Origin: Lucinisca nassula
Lineage: Eukaryota > Mollusca > Bivalvia > Lucinida > Lucinidae
DNA: 64,000 bases
Assembly (NCBI GenBank): GCA_963580285.1
Contig: OY757020.1
Span: 103,109,497-103,173,496, forward strand
Direction of reading: 5' to 3'
Part shown: piece by piece, positions 22,384-32,276 of the stretch
Layout of the letters: every line of letters begins with the position of its first letter
Numbering within the stretch: the first letter of the stretch is position 1
The notes under the pieces: model-generated
Told to the model about the DNA's origin: nothing
Database searches by the model: none
The model's input: only the letters and a program-made list of their open reading frames with translations
Program-made: the position numbers and the translations under genes

Positions 22384-22500
22384 TCTGCTCCAAGACATTA
22401 GTTGTGAGTGTTTGTTAGAACCGCCTCAATGAGGCGGTTCTAACAAGCACACACGATAAGAAAATATCACAGATTTTTATAACAAAAATAACCGTTTTTT
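22384..22500 (+). mobile_element. Family H hairpin, partial
   Basis: 'ccaagacattagttgtgagt', 'gttagaaccgcctcaatgag' with full complement arms 'gcggttctaacaagcac'. Right-hand block missing. Confidence 0.55.
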
Positions 22501-22990
22501 TTTTTGAGATTTAAAAAAAGAATTGCACCTTGTCACACAGATTATTAATATCAATTTTAATGAATTTATGTAGCCTAAGTGCATAATGGTCGTGTATTTC
22601 ATTTTAAATTGAAAGCAGAATACACCCTACATTATTTCATATTTAAAATTTGTATACAGTTTTACTTGGATGGTTTTGAAAAGCCATCTTCTTGCTGTAA
22701 ACACTGTTAACACTTGAATCAATTCCCTTATTTGATATCGACTTAACCTTACAGTCTTCTTACCTTATAATAAATAATAAAGTAAAATCAGGTATTCGTC
22801 TGAGCAATAATTCATTCCAATACACTAATTAAGCATACTGGTGCTGTGATTTAGGATAGATTTTTTTTCTCAAGTCCAAGTAAGTTTTTGTATGTATTGT
22901 GGGACTACTTTTTTAAGGGGATGGACACGCCTGACGTAGTTTATGTCATATTACGTCAGGTAAAGAAGTCCGTGTACTGAAATCCCCAGT
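22501..22990. other. No recognised feature
   Basis: AT-rich, no family repeat, no credible ORF. Confidence 0.45.
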
Positions 22991-23147
22991 CATCACGAAA
23001 ACACGTCTAAATAATTTTGACCCGCTCGAACCCCACTTTTATATAGTAAAACTGGGGTTTGCAGGGGTAACAATTTTTCATCTTAAAATTTTCAATTTTT
23101 CGGCGATAAAGGTTACAATGTATTTGTATAGGCGTGTTTTCGTAATG
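22991..23147 (-). mobile_element. Family H with the hairpin centre deleted
   Basis: Clean inverted ends 'catcacgaaaacacgtct' and 'ggcgtgttttcgtaatg'. The left block (accccacttttatatagtaa) joins directly to the right block (ttttcatcttaaaattttca), so the central hairpin is gone. It defines the true family ends. Confidence 0.75.
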
Positions 23148-23149
23148 TT

Positions 23150-23300
23150 GAGCAAACTGGGATTTACAGGGGTATCTATTAGTTTCCTTATTTATGCTCA
23201 AAATTATAGGATCTGTGTGCTCGTAAGAATCGCCTCATTGAGGCGATTCTAACGAGCACCCAAATTCTATGTTTGAAGCAATTATAAAAAATACTCTTTT
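23150..23300 (+). mobile_element. Family H hairpin, partial
   Basis: 'gggatttacaggggtatcta', 'atttatgctcaaaattatag', hairpin 'gaatcgcctcattgaggcg' + 'attctaacgagcaccc'. Abuts the deleted copy on its left. Confidence 0.5.
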
Positions 23301-24234
23301 TTTTTTCGTAGAAAATACCATTTTTTACTACTATTAAATATATCATTACACGACATGGATGACGGTGCACCGACGTTGATTTGACGTTGCCTAGCGAGGT
23401 GTATAGGATTCCTAAACGTCCGACATCACTAAGTGTCCGACTAAGTCTATGTATTTTCGGAAGCTGTTGAAAACGATGGGGAATGACCATTCATGACATG
23501 TTAAGTAAAAATTCTCGAAAATATTTTTTGTAGCATGTTTAAAATTTAACTTGATTTTTTTTTGCGTGTCGAACACTTAAGGATGACCCAAGCATCCCCA
23601 AATGTCCGCCATCCCTAAATGTCCGACAGCATGACAACTAGCTTAGGAAATATTTCGCTTATTAATTATTATGATTGTATAAATAGACAAAATAAATTTA
23701 AAGCCTACCTTCGGAAATAAGCATCTTAATAAGGAATCCCAATATATACGTCACCCCCCTCAATGCCCGCCAGCATGACATATAATTATTGGGATCCATT
23801 AATAGACAGACTTTTTTTTTGGAGAAAAAAAATTGTTTTGAAGTTATTTTATCTTTTTTTTATTCATAGTTTATTTTTAGCATAAGAAATCTTTCCCAAA
23901 TTACTTGTCCTGCTCGCGGATGTTTTTGGATGACGGGAATATTCGGACCCCTTAAAAAGATGCTTATTTCCAAAGGTCAACGTTTTTTTAACACATGTTT
24001 AACGTTGATTTGTCCTTTTGTTTGATAATAACAGATTATCGATACGATAATAATTGATTATTATCGATAAAAACAAAAACATTTTCTAAGTTAGTTTTCA
24101 TATTGGCGCTCATTTAGGGATGGCGGACATTTGGGGATGCTTGGGTCATCCCTGAGGGTCCGACAAGAAACAAAAATTCAAGTTAAAATTTGAATATTTT
24201 ACAGAACTTTTTTTCGCGATTTTTTCACTTAATA

Positions 24235-24441
24235 CAGTAAAATTCCTATATTAAGACCACTTTTGGGACTGTTCAAAAGTGGTCTTAAAGACCACTTTTG
24301 AACAGTCCCAAAGGTGGTCTCTTATAAGGAGACACTGGTTGTAGAAAACAGATAAAAAGATTAATTTAAAAGGTCACAAAAAAGCTAATAAAAGCAGATT
24401 TAGTCTTAATTTTAGGTGGTCTTAATAGCGGAATTTTACTT
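24235..24441 (+). mobile_element. TA-flanked MITE, family T, nested in the foldback
   Basis: Ends 'cagtaaaattcctatattaa' and 'ggaattttactt' with TA next to each end (24233-24234, 24442-24443). The interior has the palindrome 'actgttcaaaagtggtctta' / 'aagaccacttttgaacagt'. The end sequence style resembles pogo/Tc1-type TIRs. Confidence 0.7.
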
Positions 24442-24505
24442 TATGTCATAATTAATCATTCCCAACCGTTTTCAACAGCTTCACGACAAACGTAGAATTT
24501 GTCGG

Positions 24506-24749
24506 TTGGTTGATCTGAGGTTAAACGTTCCCGTTAATACTGTATAGGTCATTTTGGAGACGTTGCTTCCAATTTTGTGGGACCTTTACCCGACATTTAG
24601 ATGAAATAATACCTCAATACCTGTCGCCCAATGAAACCAATAGGGTTTATAAGCATGGACGGATCGACTCGCACCGCTTTGCCTGGGCAGGCTAAGATCC
24701 TCTAAACAGATTACCAGCACTCGTATGCGATCGGGCGAGGGCCACAGAA
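24506..24749 (-). mobile_element. SINE family A, antisense, nested in the foldback
   Basis: TSD 'gaatttgtcgg' / 'gagtttgtcgg' (24495-24505, 24750-24760; one mismatch). The head end is truncated ('cgatcgggcgagggcc'). Confidence 0.75.
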
Positions 24750-24933
24750 GAGTTTGTCGGACACTTAGGGATGTCGGACGTTAAGGGATCCTAAAGACGT
24801 GTGCCTGCTGGGTGAATTCTGTTTCGTATTTGGCGGCAATATTTTTTTTAAGATATGCCTCGAATAAGATGGGGCAAACGTATATTTATTTACCTAAGCA
24901 TTTCCCGATCCTTCTAATCTGACAAAATATGTA

Positions 24934-25066
24934 CAGTAAAGTTCTGCTATTAAGACCACCTAAAATTAAGACCAATTCTGCTTTTAATAAGAGACCACCT
25001 CTGGGACTGTTAAAAAGTGATCTTTTGAACAGTCCCAAAGGTGGTCTTAATATAGGAATTGTGCTG
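24934..25066 (+). mobile_element. MITE, family T
   Basis: 'tacagtaaagttctgctatt' at left, 'aatataggaattgtgctgta' at right, interior 'gggactgtt..aaagtgatc' / 'gaacagtccc'. TA on both sides. Confidence 0.65.
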
Positions 25067-25369
25067 TATAGTGGGCGCTTACTACGCGTCACACGGCTCA
25101 ATCAATGTCGCAAACACCAACAGCTGCGACTTCTATTACTGAAGCCCGCCTTTGTTTTTTTGTGCGGCTCAGTCAATAGTTGCCATAATAAAAGTTTTTG
25201 TTAAGATTTTGATGTACCATAACTGTTTATTGGAATTAATCATGACACACTGATTGTTCATACTTTCATGTCCATATGTCACCAGTCTGAATACGTGCAC
25301 AGGTACGGATAGGTCAATAGATAAGATGGGAAAGGAACCTGGACCATTTTTGTGTCGACACCCTGACAT

Positions 25370-26400
25370 TTCACCTCTCTGTCATTGATTTATCTTCAGA
25401 TGAGTATAACACCTATCTGTGATTTATTTTTCTTCAGATCAGTATACATGTACTTAGCTGATGTCTCTCTATCATTTATTTTGCTTCAGATCAGTATATT
25501 CATCTGATACCTCTCTATCATTTATTTTTCTTCAACTGACACCACTCTATCATTTATTTTTCTTCAGGTGAGTATACTCATCTGGCACTACTCTGTCATT
25601 TATTTTACTTCAGATCTGACACCTCTCTATCATTTATTTTTCTTCAGATGAGTATATTCAATCTGACACCTCTCTGTCATTTTTTTTTCAGATGAATATA
25701 CTCATCTGAAACCTCTCTGTCATTTATTTTACTCCAGATTAGTATACATGTACTCATCTGACACCTCTCTGTCATTTATTTCACTGCAGATGAGTATACT
25801 CATCGGACACCTCTCTGTCATTTATTTTTCTTAAGATGAGTATACTCATCGGACACCTCTCTATTGTAGCGTCCACGAAGTCAAGCAACTCGGCCACCCA
25901 TCCAGGTACTAACCGCAATCTCCATTGCTTAACTTCGTGAAAAAAACATCCACTCTACCTGCATCGCTTCAAGAGCAGGCTCCTACAGCAAGGCCGTAGA
26001 AGTGGTATTTGTCCGTAACCGTTACACTATCATTTATTTTTCTTCAGATGAGTATACTCATCGGACATATCTTTATAATTTCTCATCTGAACCCTCTATC
26101 ATTTATTTTGCTTCAGGTGAGTATACTCATCTGACACCTCTCTGTAATTTATTTTTCTTCAGTTGAGCACACATCTGACACCTGTCTGTCATTTATTTTA
26201 CTTCAGATGAATATACTCATCTGACATCTCCCTATCATTTATTTTTCTTCAGATGAGTATACATGTACTCATCTGACACATCTATGATTTATTTTTCATC
26301 AGGCGAGTATACTCATCTGACACCTCTCTATCATTTAAAAGAAAAAAATGAAAGGTGGTGAGGTGTCAGATGATGACACCTCTCAATCATTTATTTTTTC
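25370..26400 (+). repeat. ~45-50 bp tandem array with a self-complementary core
   Basis: About twenty irregular units of 'cacctctctgtcatttattt' + 'ttcttcagatgagtatactc' + 'atctga'. Most units contain the 16-bp palindrome 'gatgagtatactcatc' or a variant. Near 26338 a short inverted segment ('gaggtgtcagatgatgacac') occurs. Interrupted by the 5S-like element at 25865-26025. Confidence 0.8.
25865..26025 (-). mobile_element. 5S rRNA-derived SINE or retro-pseudogene
   Basis: The reverse complement contains 'cacgaagttaagcaatgga' and 'ggttagtacctggatgggtg' + 'gcc', the A-box and C-box (internal Pol III promoter) blocks of 5S rRNA, in order. Upstream lies 'acttctacggccttg', like the 5S 5' end. The A-box to C-box interval matches 5S, while the 5' part is longer than in 5S and the 3' side ends 'cttgacttcgtggacgctac' rather than like mature 5S. 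It interrupts the tandem array (possible 4-bp 'ctat' flanks), so it is an insertion. A degraded 5S gene copy is the alternative. Confidence 0.65.
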
Positions 26401-26510
26401 TTCTCATTTACTGATAAAAGTTTATATAGATAATAAAATTGAAAATCCTCAATAATAGATAAACACACTGAAAAGATTTTATTCTTATTATTGCTTCTAA
26501 CTGTTGGCTA

Positions 26511-26682
26511 AGCCTGCCCAGGCAAAGTGGTGCGAGTCTATTGGTTTCATTGGGCGACAGGACTTATGATGTCATTTCATCTCAATGTCGGGTAAAAGTC
26601 CAACAAAATTGGAAGCAACGTCTCCAAAATGATCTCAATAGTGTTTACGGGGACGTTAAACCTCAAATCAAACACACAAACC
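26511..26682 (+). mobile_element. SINE family A, 5'-truncated
   Basis: Perfect 12-bp TSD 'aactgttggcta' (26499-26510, 26683-26694). The element starts at the internal 'agcctgcccaggcaaagtgg' and keeps the 3' end, as expected from incomplete reverse transcription. Confidence 0.85.
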
Positions 26683-26694
26683 AACTGTTGGCTA

Positions 26695-27009
26695 CTGAGT
26701 TAACTCTGGCCGTTTAGAAGAGGGAATTAAGGTTTGGTAAAGTGGCTTATGGCCGGAGTAAAGAGGAGGCTGCAATGCAGGGATTAACTTTATAGTGACA
26801 GCCTTTTGGAGAATAACTACGGCTGTTGAAGAGAGACGGCTATTAAACAAAGTTGACCGTTAGTTGAGGTTGTACTGTACAATAGAACTTTACGGTGAGT
26901 TACTCGAATACCATTAGGATCATGAAAATGTGTTCGAGATAGTAATAGTTTGAAGTACGACAGTGCGTGTTAAACATAACAACAGGTCGTTAGGCATAAT
27001 ATGTATGAC
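26695..27009. other. Degenerate pogo-like repeat remnants
   Basis: 'gttgaggttgtactgta' (about 26863-26880) and 'gatcatgaaaatgtgttcga' (about 26921) resemble ends and interior of the E-type TA-flanked repeats (54100-54401, 33400-33760). Borders not resolved. Confidence 0.35.
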
Positions 27010-27307
27010 TTCCATTTGATTTGCGGTTTAACGTCCCCGTCAACACTATTTAGGTAATTTTGGAGACTTTGCTTCCAATTTTGTGGGACTTTTACCAGAT
27101 ATTGAGACGAAATGACATCTCAAGCCCTGCCGCCCAAATGAAACAAAAATGCTGACATGCATTGGACGGTCTTACTCACACCTCTTTTGCCTGGGCAGGC
27201 TTAGTCCCTTCTAAGTGGTTTACCAGTACTTATGTGTGGCCGGCTCCAGCTCAGCGTGGAAGCACCATGCAGCCCAATCTATTTCTCCAAGCCACGATGG
27301 GCGGGGG
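27010..27307 (-). mobile_element. SINE family A, antisense
   Basis: 'gatttgcggtttaacgtccc' to 'ctccaagccacgatgggcgg'. Near full length. No TSD found. Confidence 0.8.
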
Positions 27308-27524
27308 CGGCCAGGTATGTTGTGTGCGCATGCCATACCATTTCAAGATAAAGTCTAAAAGACCTACTTTTGTTATTCTAAACAGAAAGCTATGGAATGG
27401 ATTCTCTTGAGACTTAAGAACCGGGTGCTTCAGTTAACAAGTCCCTGTAATGAGCACCTTTCTTAACCAACCCTACTTTATGTAGAGACCCCACTTTACA
27501 GTTGTTTTTTTTACATTAGTTTCA
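27308..27524. other. No recognised feature
   Basis: Short unassigned interval between a SINE and a family H copy. Confidence 0.4.
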
Positions 27525-27720
27525 TTTGTTTTTTATAAACAAAGATTGTGGAAACTCGTTAGAACCGCCTCAATGTGGCGGTTCTAACGAGGACCCACAA
27601 TCTATGTTTGTTTGGACCAGACATTCGAAAATTGTCAAACATTTTCAACTGAAAACTGCTTGTCATCACATGAACAAGTCCGTGAAATAAATACCCCGCC
27701 TAAACGCAGAAAACTGGGGT
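27525..27720 (+). mobile_element. Hairpin MITE, family H
   Basis: 'acaaagattgtggaaactcg' + 'ttagaaccgcctcaatgtgg' + 'cggttctaacgaggacccac' hairpin, with flank 'agaaaactggggttaaggg'. Confidence 0.6.
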
Positions 27721-27724
27721 TAAG

Positions 27725-27960
27725 GGTTATACATTATTTTTCTTATTTCTGCTCCAAGACGTAGGTTGTATGTACTTGTTAGAACCTAAACTACTAAAAC
27801 TTGGGTTTACAGGGGTACACATTAATTTGCTTATTTTTGTTCCAAGACATAGGTTGTGGGTACTCGTTAGAACCGCCTCAATGAGGCGGTTCTAACGAGC
27901 ACCCACAGCCTATATTTGCAGTTCAAATAAGAAAAAATATCACAGAAAAGTAGCCATTTT
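27725..27960 (+). mobile_element. Two adjoining family H pieces
   Basis: A half hairpin ('gacgtaggttgtatgtactt' + 'gttagaacc') runs into 'aaacttgggtttacaggggt', then a complete hairpin centre at about 27844-27915 ('cataggttgtgggtactcg' and complement). Confidence 0.55.
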
Positions 27961-28084
27961 GGAGATGTGATACGTAATGTCAGAGATATGAAATATGCCA
28001 TCTTAGCATACGGATGTGTTATCGAATCGGAGTTCGAATTAGCCGTCGAAATTGAAACATCCGTGTTCGAGTTTTCGATGTTTC

Positions 28085-28369
28085 TTTGTTTGTTGTATTG
28101 GAGTTTAACGGCCCAGTCAACACTATTTTAGGTCATTTTTGAGCCGGTCATTTCACCTATCCACACTTTTCCTGGGCAAGCTTATACGTAAGCGGTTAAC
28201 CAGTACAGTGAACAGAAACTGACAACTGCCCTTCTTGAATCAGCGGAAGGGAGAGAATGACTTCATGATCAATCTCCACGAACGAATGTTGCCGACCCCG
28301 GCAGGTATCGAACCCGCGTCCTCCTGATCAACAGTCAGACGCTCATCCGACTGAGCTACCAAGGCTGGC
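28085..28369 (-). mobile_element. tRNA-derived SINE, family F3 (full length)
   Basis: TSD 'tttcgatgtttc' / 'tttcgatgcttc' (28073-28084, 28370-28381). In element orientation it starts 'agccttggtagctcagtcgg' + 'atgagcg' and has a clean B box 'gggttcgatacctgc'. Then the core 'gtactggttaaccgctta' and 'aagcttgcccaggaaaa' shared with family A, and the end 'gggccgttaaactcc'. It shows that the family A core also travels with a genuine tRNA head. Confidence 0.85.
28294..28369 (-). pseudogene. tRNA-like head of SINE F3
   Basis: About 75 bp fold as a tRNA: 'gccttggtagctcagtcgga' (D arm), 'gcgtctgactgttgatcagg' (anticodon region), 'gggttcgatacctgc' (T arm). It lies inside the TSD-bounded SINE, so it is not an independent tRNA gene. 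Confidence 0.65.
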
Positions 28370-28381
28370 TTTCGATGCTTC

Positions 28382-28404
28382 ACTATCATGTGACATCAGT
28401 TCTG

Positions 28405-28436
<32 letters not shown>

Positions 28437-28880
28437 TCCACAAATCCAAACCAGTTGTGATAGGACTACGTCACCGTTGATGGCAGTTCAGACAGGCACT
28501 GGGTACCAACCACATCTTAACGCATCTTACTGACATGTACTTAAACCTCAACCTAATGAATAGATTAATGAGGCTACACCAGTTTCTGACTATCCACTGG
28601 TCAAAGTACTTGATATCATGTATTTTTTTTTTTTCAATTCGTGAACTGCAAGACTAACAGTGTAGATCTTGATTAGATCTACACTGTATGCAAAGGTTGG
28701 GGTGGGTATTATTTTGTTGATTAGATATTTTATAAATCGACACAAAGTTATGAGGACAAAACCGCTATAGTGCTGGAGTCCACGAGACTATCACTGATTT
28801 TTAGGAAATCCATGTAATCCATATAGAATTTTATTTTTATCGCATTGTGTTGCGTAAAGCGGTTATGGGTTGGGCTTTGC
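28382..28880. other. Mostly unassigned, with poly-A and a half palindrome
   Basis: A run of about 26 A (28411-28436) and a degenerate P-type half repeat at about 28655-28690 ('acagtgtagatcttgatta'). No gene. Confidence 0.4.
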
Positions 28881-28886
28881 AAACGG

Positions 28887-28947
28887 AGTAGACCCAGATC
28901 AGACGCCGCAGCACGCGTTGTCTGATCAGGGTCTACACGGTTTGCTT
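28887..28947. repeat. Palindrome, family P
   Basis: 'agacccagatcagacgccgc' + 'agcacgcgttgtctgatcag' + 'ggtctacacggtttgc'. Confidence 0.55.
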
Positions 28948-28956
28948 ACAGTACAG

Positions 28957-29174
28957 GGGCCAGTTGTTCAAAACTAACGATGTCGTTAGTTAACGTATCG
29001 TTAAAACTTTGATCATTGAATATGGCAAATATGCTGAAATTTTTGCTGAAAAAATGTGAGCTCACATTTTTTCAGCAAAAATACCAAAATTTACGATATT
29101 GTACTCGCTAGAAGAGTTAACAATATGACCACTAACGAGCTCGTTAAGCTAATGATGCTTTGAACAACCGGGCC
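28957..29174 (+). mobile_element. Hairpin MITE, family O (full length)
   Basis: TIRs 'gggccagttgttcaaaacta' / 'tttgaacaaccgggccc'. Second inverted pair 'cgatgtcgttagttaacg' / 'cgagctcgttaagctaatga'. Central pair 'tttttgctgaaaaaatgtga' / 'tcacattttttcagcaaaaa'. Confidence 0.8.
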
Positions 29175-29613
29175 CAGGAATTTAAGGGTTTAACGAAACA
29201 GTATAAGTCCCCGTTCAGGAGACCCATTTTCCCAATCTACAATCAGAGAGATTCGACCCACCAATACTCTCAGTGCTTTGATTTCTTATTTTAGCGATGA
29301 GAATGTAAGAATAGCGCGGCTATTTCTATAAATAACCGTTTGTTGTCACTGGTAGTCACGTGGAGATGAAAATTGTTAAATTGGTTTGTATTTAACGACA
29401 TGTCAACCCTTTGGGCCATTTTGTGTCGACTCCCAGAAAAAGGGAGAAAAGAGAGATAGCAGAGGAGATGAAAGTGAGAGACAGAGAAGAAAGAGGAAAA
29501 TGAATGGAAGTGAAGAAACCAAAAAAGTAACAACACTCCCCCGCTACCCTTACCTGTTGCAATGATAGCAGGATTTGCCCAAATGTAATTCAATATCGGA
29601 AGGTTCACGCCGC
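29175..29613. other. No recognised feature
   Basis: Contains a purine-rich AG/GAA tract (about 29440-29525). The antisense open frame of about 105 codons over it is low complexity and has no domain. Confidence 0.45.
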
Positions 29614-29862
29614 GTTTTAGCTGAATCCGGCCCGCACACTAGTATTGGTAAACCCTCAGAGGATCTAAGCCTGTCCAGGAACCGCGGTGCGAGGCGGACC
29701 GTCCATACTAATAAACCCTATTGGTTTCATTGGGCGACAGGGCTTGAGAAGTCATTTCATCTCAATGTCGGGTAAAAGTCCCACAAAATTGGAAGCAGCG
29801 TCTCCAAAATGACCTTTACAGTGTTGACGGGGACGTTAATCCTCAAATCAAACAAACAAAAA
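29614..29862 (+). mobile_element. SINE family A, 5'-truncated
   Basis: Starts at 'agctgaatccggcccgcaca' and ends 'cctcaaatcaaacaaacaaa'. About 60 bp of the head is missing. Confidence 0.8.
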
Positions 29863-30144
29863 TCATGCCGCCTTTGCCTCACCCAACACCCACTAAGCTT
29901 TGTGTTTAGTAATGTTGGGTCGATGGTAAACAATCGACCCAATCGACCCAATAAACCAGCGCTTTAGTTAAATGTGGACTTAAACCTCGTACACATGCGC
30001 GAATTTGCATACGTAAGTAAATTGCATATTTGAGCAAAAATATTTTGCCTGCCGTTCACATGATCTTTAAGAGTCTAACACCACACTGTACACATGCACG
30101 CGCTTGCACACGTAAGTATGTATTTCCACATTATAGCTGACCAT

Positions 30145-30400
30145 TTTGTCCAGAGCCGAAACCGACCGCACATGAGTACTCGTATATGTGCCAGGTATAA
30201 GCCTGCCCAGGAAAAGTGTTGCGAGTCGTACCTATAAACCATACATGCATATAAACCATATTGGTTTCATTGGGTGGCTTGCTTGAGCTGTCATTTCATC
30301 TGATTGTCGGGTAAAGTCACGCAAATTTGACAGCAACTTCTAAAAATGACCTAAATAGTTTTGACGGGGGCGTTAAACCTCAAAACGAAAGCAAACATCT
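30145..30400 (+). mobile_element. SINE family A, diverged
   Basis: 'agagccgaaaccgaccgcac', 'aagcctgcccaggaaaagtg', 'gggggcgttaaacctcaaaa'. An old copy with many substitutions. An O MITE abuts its tail. Confidence 0.65.
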
Positions 30401-30631
30401 GGGGCCAGTTGTTCAAAACTAACGACATCGTTAGTCAACGAATCGATAAAACTTTGATCATTTTTCATGGCAAATATGCTATTACTTTGGCTGAAAAATT
30501 GTGGGCAACGTTTTCAAATGCAAAAGCTGCTCTCATTTGTTTTATATAAGATATAGTTCTTGCTAGAACAGTTAATAATATGACCACTAACGAGCTCGTT
30601 AAGCTAACGATGTTTTGAATAACTCGCCCCC
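30401..30631 (+). mobile_element. Hairpin MITE, family O
   Basis: 'ggggccagttgttcaaaact' to 'ttttgaataactcgcccc'. Central hairpin partly decayed. Confidence 0.7.
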
Positions 30632-30879
30632 AGTATAGCTACCTCATGAATGTTACGACGCTGTATATACATGTATACTATATAAGGTACATGGGGACGT
30701 TCCACTGGCTAGGGGTATTTTTCAAGCTCTTCTGGTACTTAGGTGTTCTTTTGCTCATATTTTCACCAGCTCAAGGAATTAGCACATTTGTTTTCATGTA
30801 TGTGCGAACACGCAAAATCTGATATAATATTAATTCGCATCAAATATCTCTGTTCTTGGAATAAGATGGACACATTATC
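30632..30879. other. No recognised feature
   Basis: Unassigned AT-rich interval before the satellite. Confidence 0.4.
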
Positions 30880-32276
30880 GAGCAGCGAAACCTGGAGGTA
30901 GAGCCAGGCCTAGCACTGGAGTTTGACCCGGCTTTCGTGAACCTATGTGAAACCCGATCCTTGTGATAGAGGGCTCCTATCGGGCCTGCTAGTGTGTATC
31001 GCATGGTGACCTCTTTTGTCCGATAGATAGGGATACAAGACCATGTGAAAAGTGAGGTCCAACCCCACCCACGAAACCTAACGCCGGAGTGTGACCCAAT
31101 GTGAGTTGTTAGTTATATCATTGATCCCTGTATCCTCAGCGGGGTGAGCATCTCGCGGTAACCTCCGTTATGCGGCCAGATGGTGATAACTTTTCCATAA
31201 GCCGGTGGTAAAATGTATGTTCGAGAAGAGGAGCCTGGAGGAGCCTAGCACTTGGGTGTATCCCGGTCTGTCTAGTGGAGGGGTCATCTAGGTACCGGAG
31301 CCTGCTAGTGGGTATCGCGTTATAACCTCTGCTACCCGGCGATACTGGATAGCAAGACCACTGGGTGAACCTATCGGAAAATTGCAGTCAGAACCCGTCA
31401 TTGGGTGACCGAGCCCAGAAACCCTGTGCTTTGGTGTGATCAGGTGTGAGTTGTTGGTGCCTTTGATCCCTTTGTCCTCTTCGGGGTGAACATGCCGCGA
31501 CAACCTCCGCTATGCGGCCAGATGGAGTATTTTTCTTACGGCAGTGGTATGGGTGTTTGAGCAAATAAATCTGAAGGTAGAGTCTGGCCTAGTACTAAAG
31601 AATCGACCGATCTGTATGATAGCGGCATCATCTGGGTACCGGACACTGTCACTGGATATCGAGGAATAACCTCTGTTATCCGGTCAGATTGGGATATAAG
31701 ACCATTGAGTGAATCTATGTGAAAAGTGAAGTCCGACTCCCCCACTACTGGCCGAGCCTAGCGCTGGGTTGTGACACAGTGTGAGTTGTGAGCTCCTTTG
31801 TTCCAGTTGTCCTCCGCGGGATGAGCATCCATGGATAATCTCGGTTTTGCAACCAGACATAGATAACTTTTCCAGTGGTATTGATGTTCGACCAAAGAAC
31901 TGAAGATAGAGCCTGGCACTGGGATGCATTCAGGTCTGCATGGTAGATGAGTCATCTGGGTACAGGACCCTGCTTGTGGCTTTCGCGGGATAATTATGCT
32001 ATCCGCCCAGATGGGGATACAAACCATGGGGTCAACCTAAGTGGAAAGTGAACTCCTGTCACCCGTGGCCGAGCCCAGAAGCATAGCGCTTTGATGTGAG
32101 TACCCATGATCCCTTAATTCTCCGCGCATTGATCCGATTATCCTCCGCGGAACGAGCATACCGGAATAACCTGCGTTATGCGGACAGATTCTGATGTATT
32201 TTTATTCATATGGTAGTGGTATGGCTGCTCGAGCAGCGGAACGTGGAGGTAGAGCCAGGCACCGTGCTCCAAGTAA
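30880..32276 (+). repeat. Dimeric satellite, ~335-bp unit built from two ~165-bp halves
   Basis: Four units. Half-unit A ('gtatcgc..ataacctctg', 'gggatacaagacc') occurs at about 30988, 31298, 31650 and 31975. Half-unit B ('gagcatc..cggtaacctc', 'atgcggccagatgg', 'gataacttttcc') occurs at about 31144, 31487, 31818 and 32152. A and B are related, so this is a higher-order dimer. Units begin near 'cgagcagcg.aacctggaggt' + 'agagccagg'. GC content is visibly above the surroundings. Open frames on the minus strand (70-90 codons) are by-products of the repeat. Confidence 0.75.

Larger units (their letters stand above)
23390..24812. mobile_element. Foldback element with long, interrupted inverted repeats
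   Basis: The left half (23390 on) and right half (to 24812) are complementary over several hundred bases: 'ggattcctaaacgtccgaca' pairs with the complement near 24780, 'aagctgttgaaaacg' pairs with 'cgttttcaacagctt' (24467-24481), 'ggatgacccaagcatcccc' (23581) with 'ggggatgcttgggtcatcc' (24134), and 'ggaaataagcatctta' (23714) with 'aaaagatgcttatttcc' (23955). The spacing of the right arm is enlarged by a T-family MITE (24235-24441) and a SINE A (24506-24749). The words 'tgtccgac' / 'tgtccgcc' repeat through both arms. No transposase frame is visible. Confidence 0.7.

Noticed and set aside
25865..26025. Functional 5S rRNA gene
   Set aside because: The 5' half and 3' end depart from 5S. Only the promoter blocks are kept, and no T-run terminator sits at the right place.
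29291..29608. 105-codon antisense frame
   Set aside because: Overlies a purine-rich low-complexity tract; Ser/Phe-rich translation without motifs.
31288..32027. Coding repeats in the ~335-bp satellite
   Set aside because: Unit lengths vary (about 310-350 bp) without keeping multiples of three, and frames are not conserved between units.
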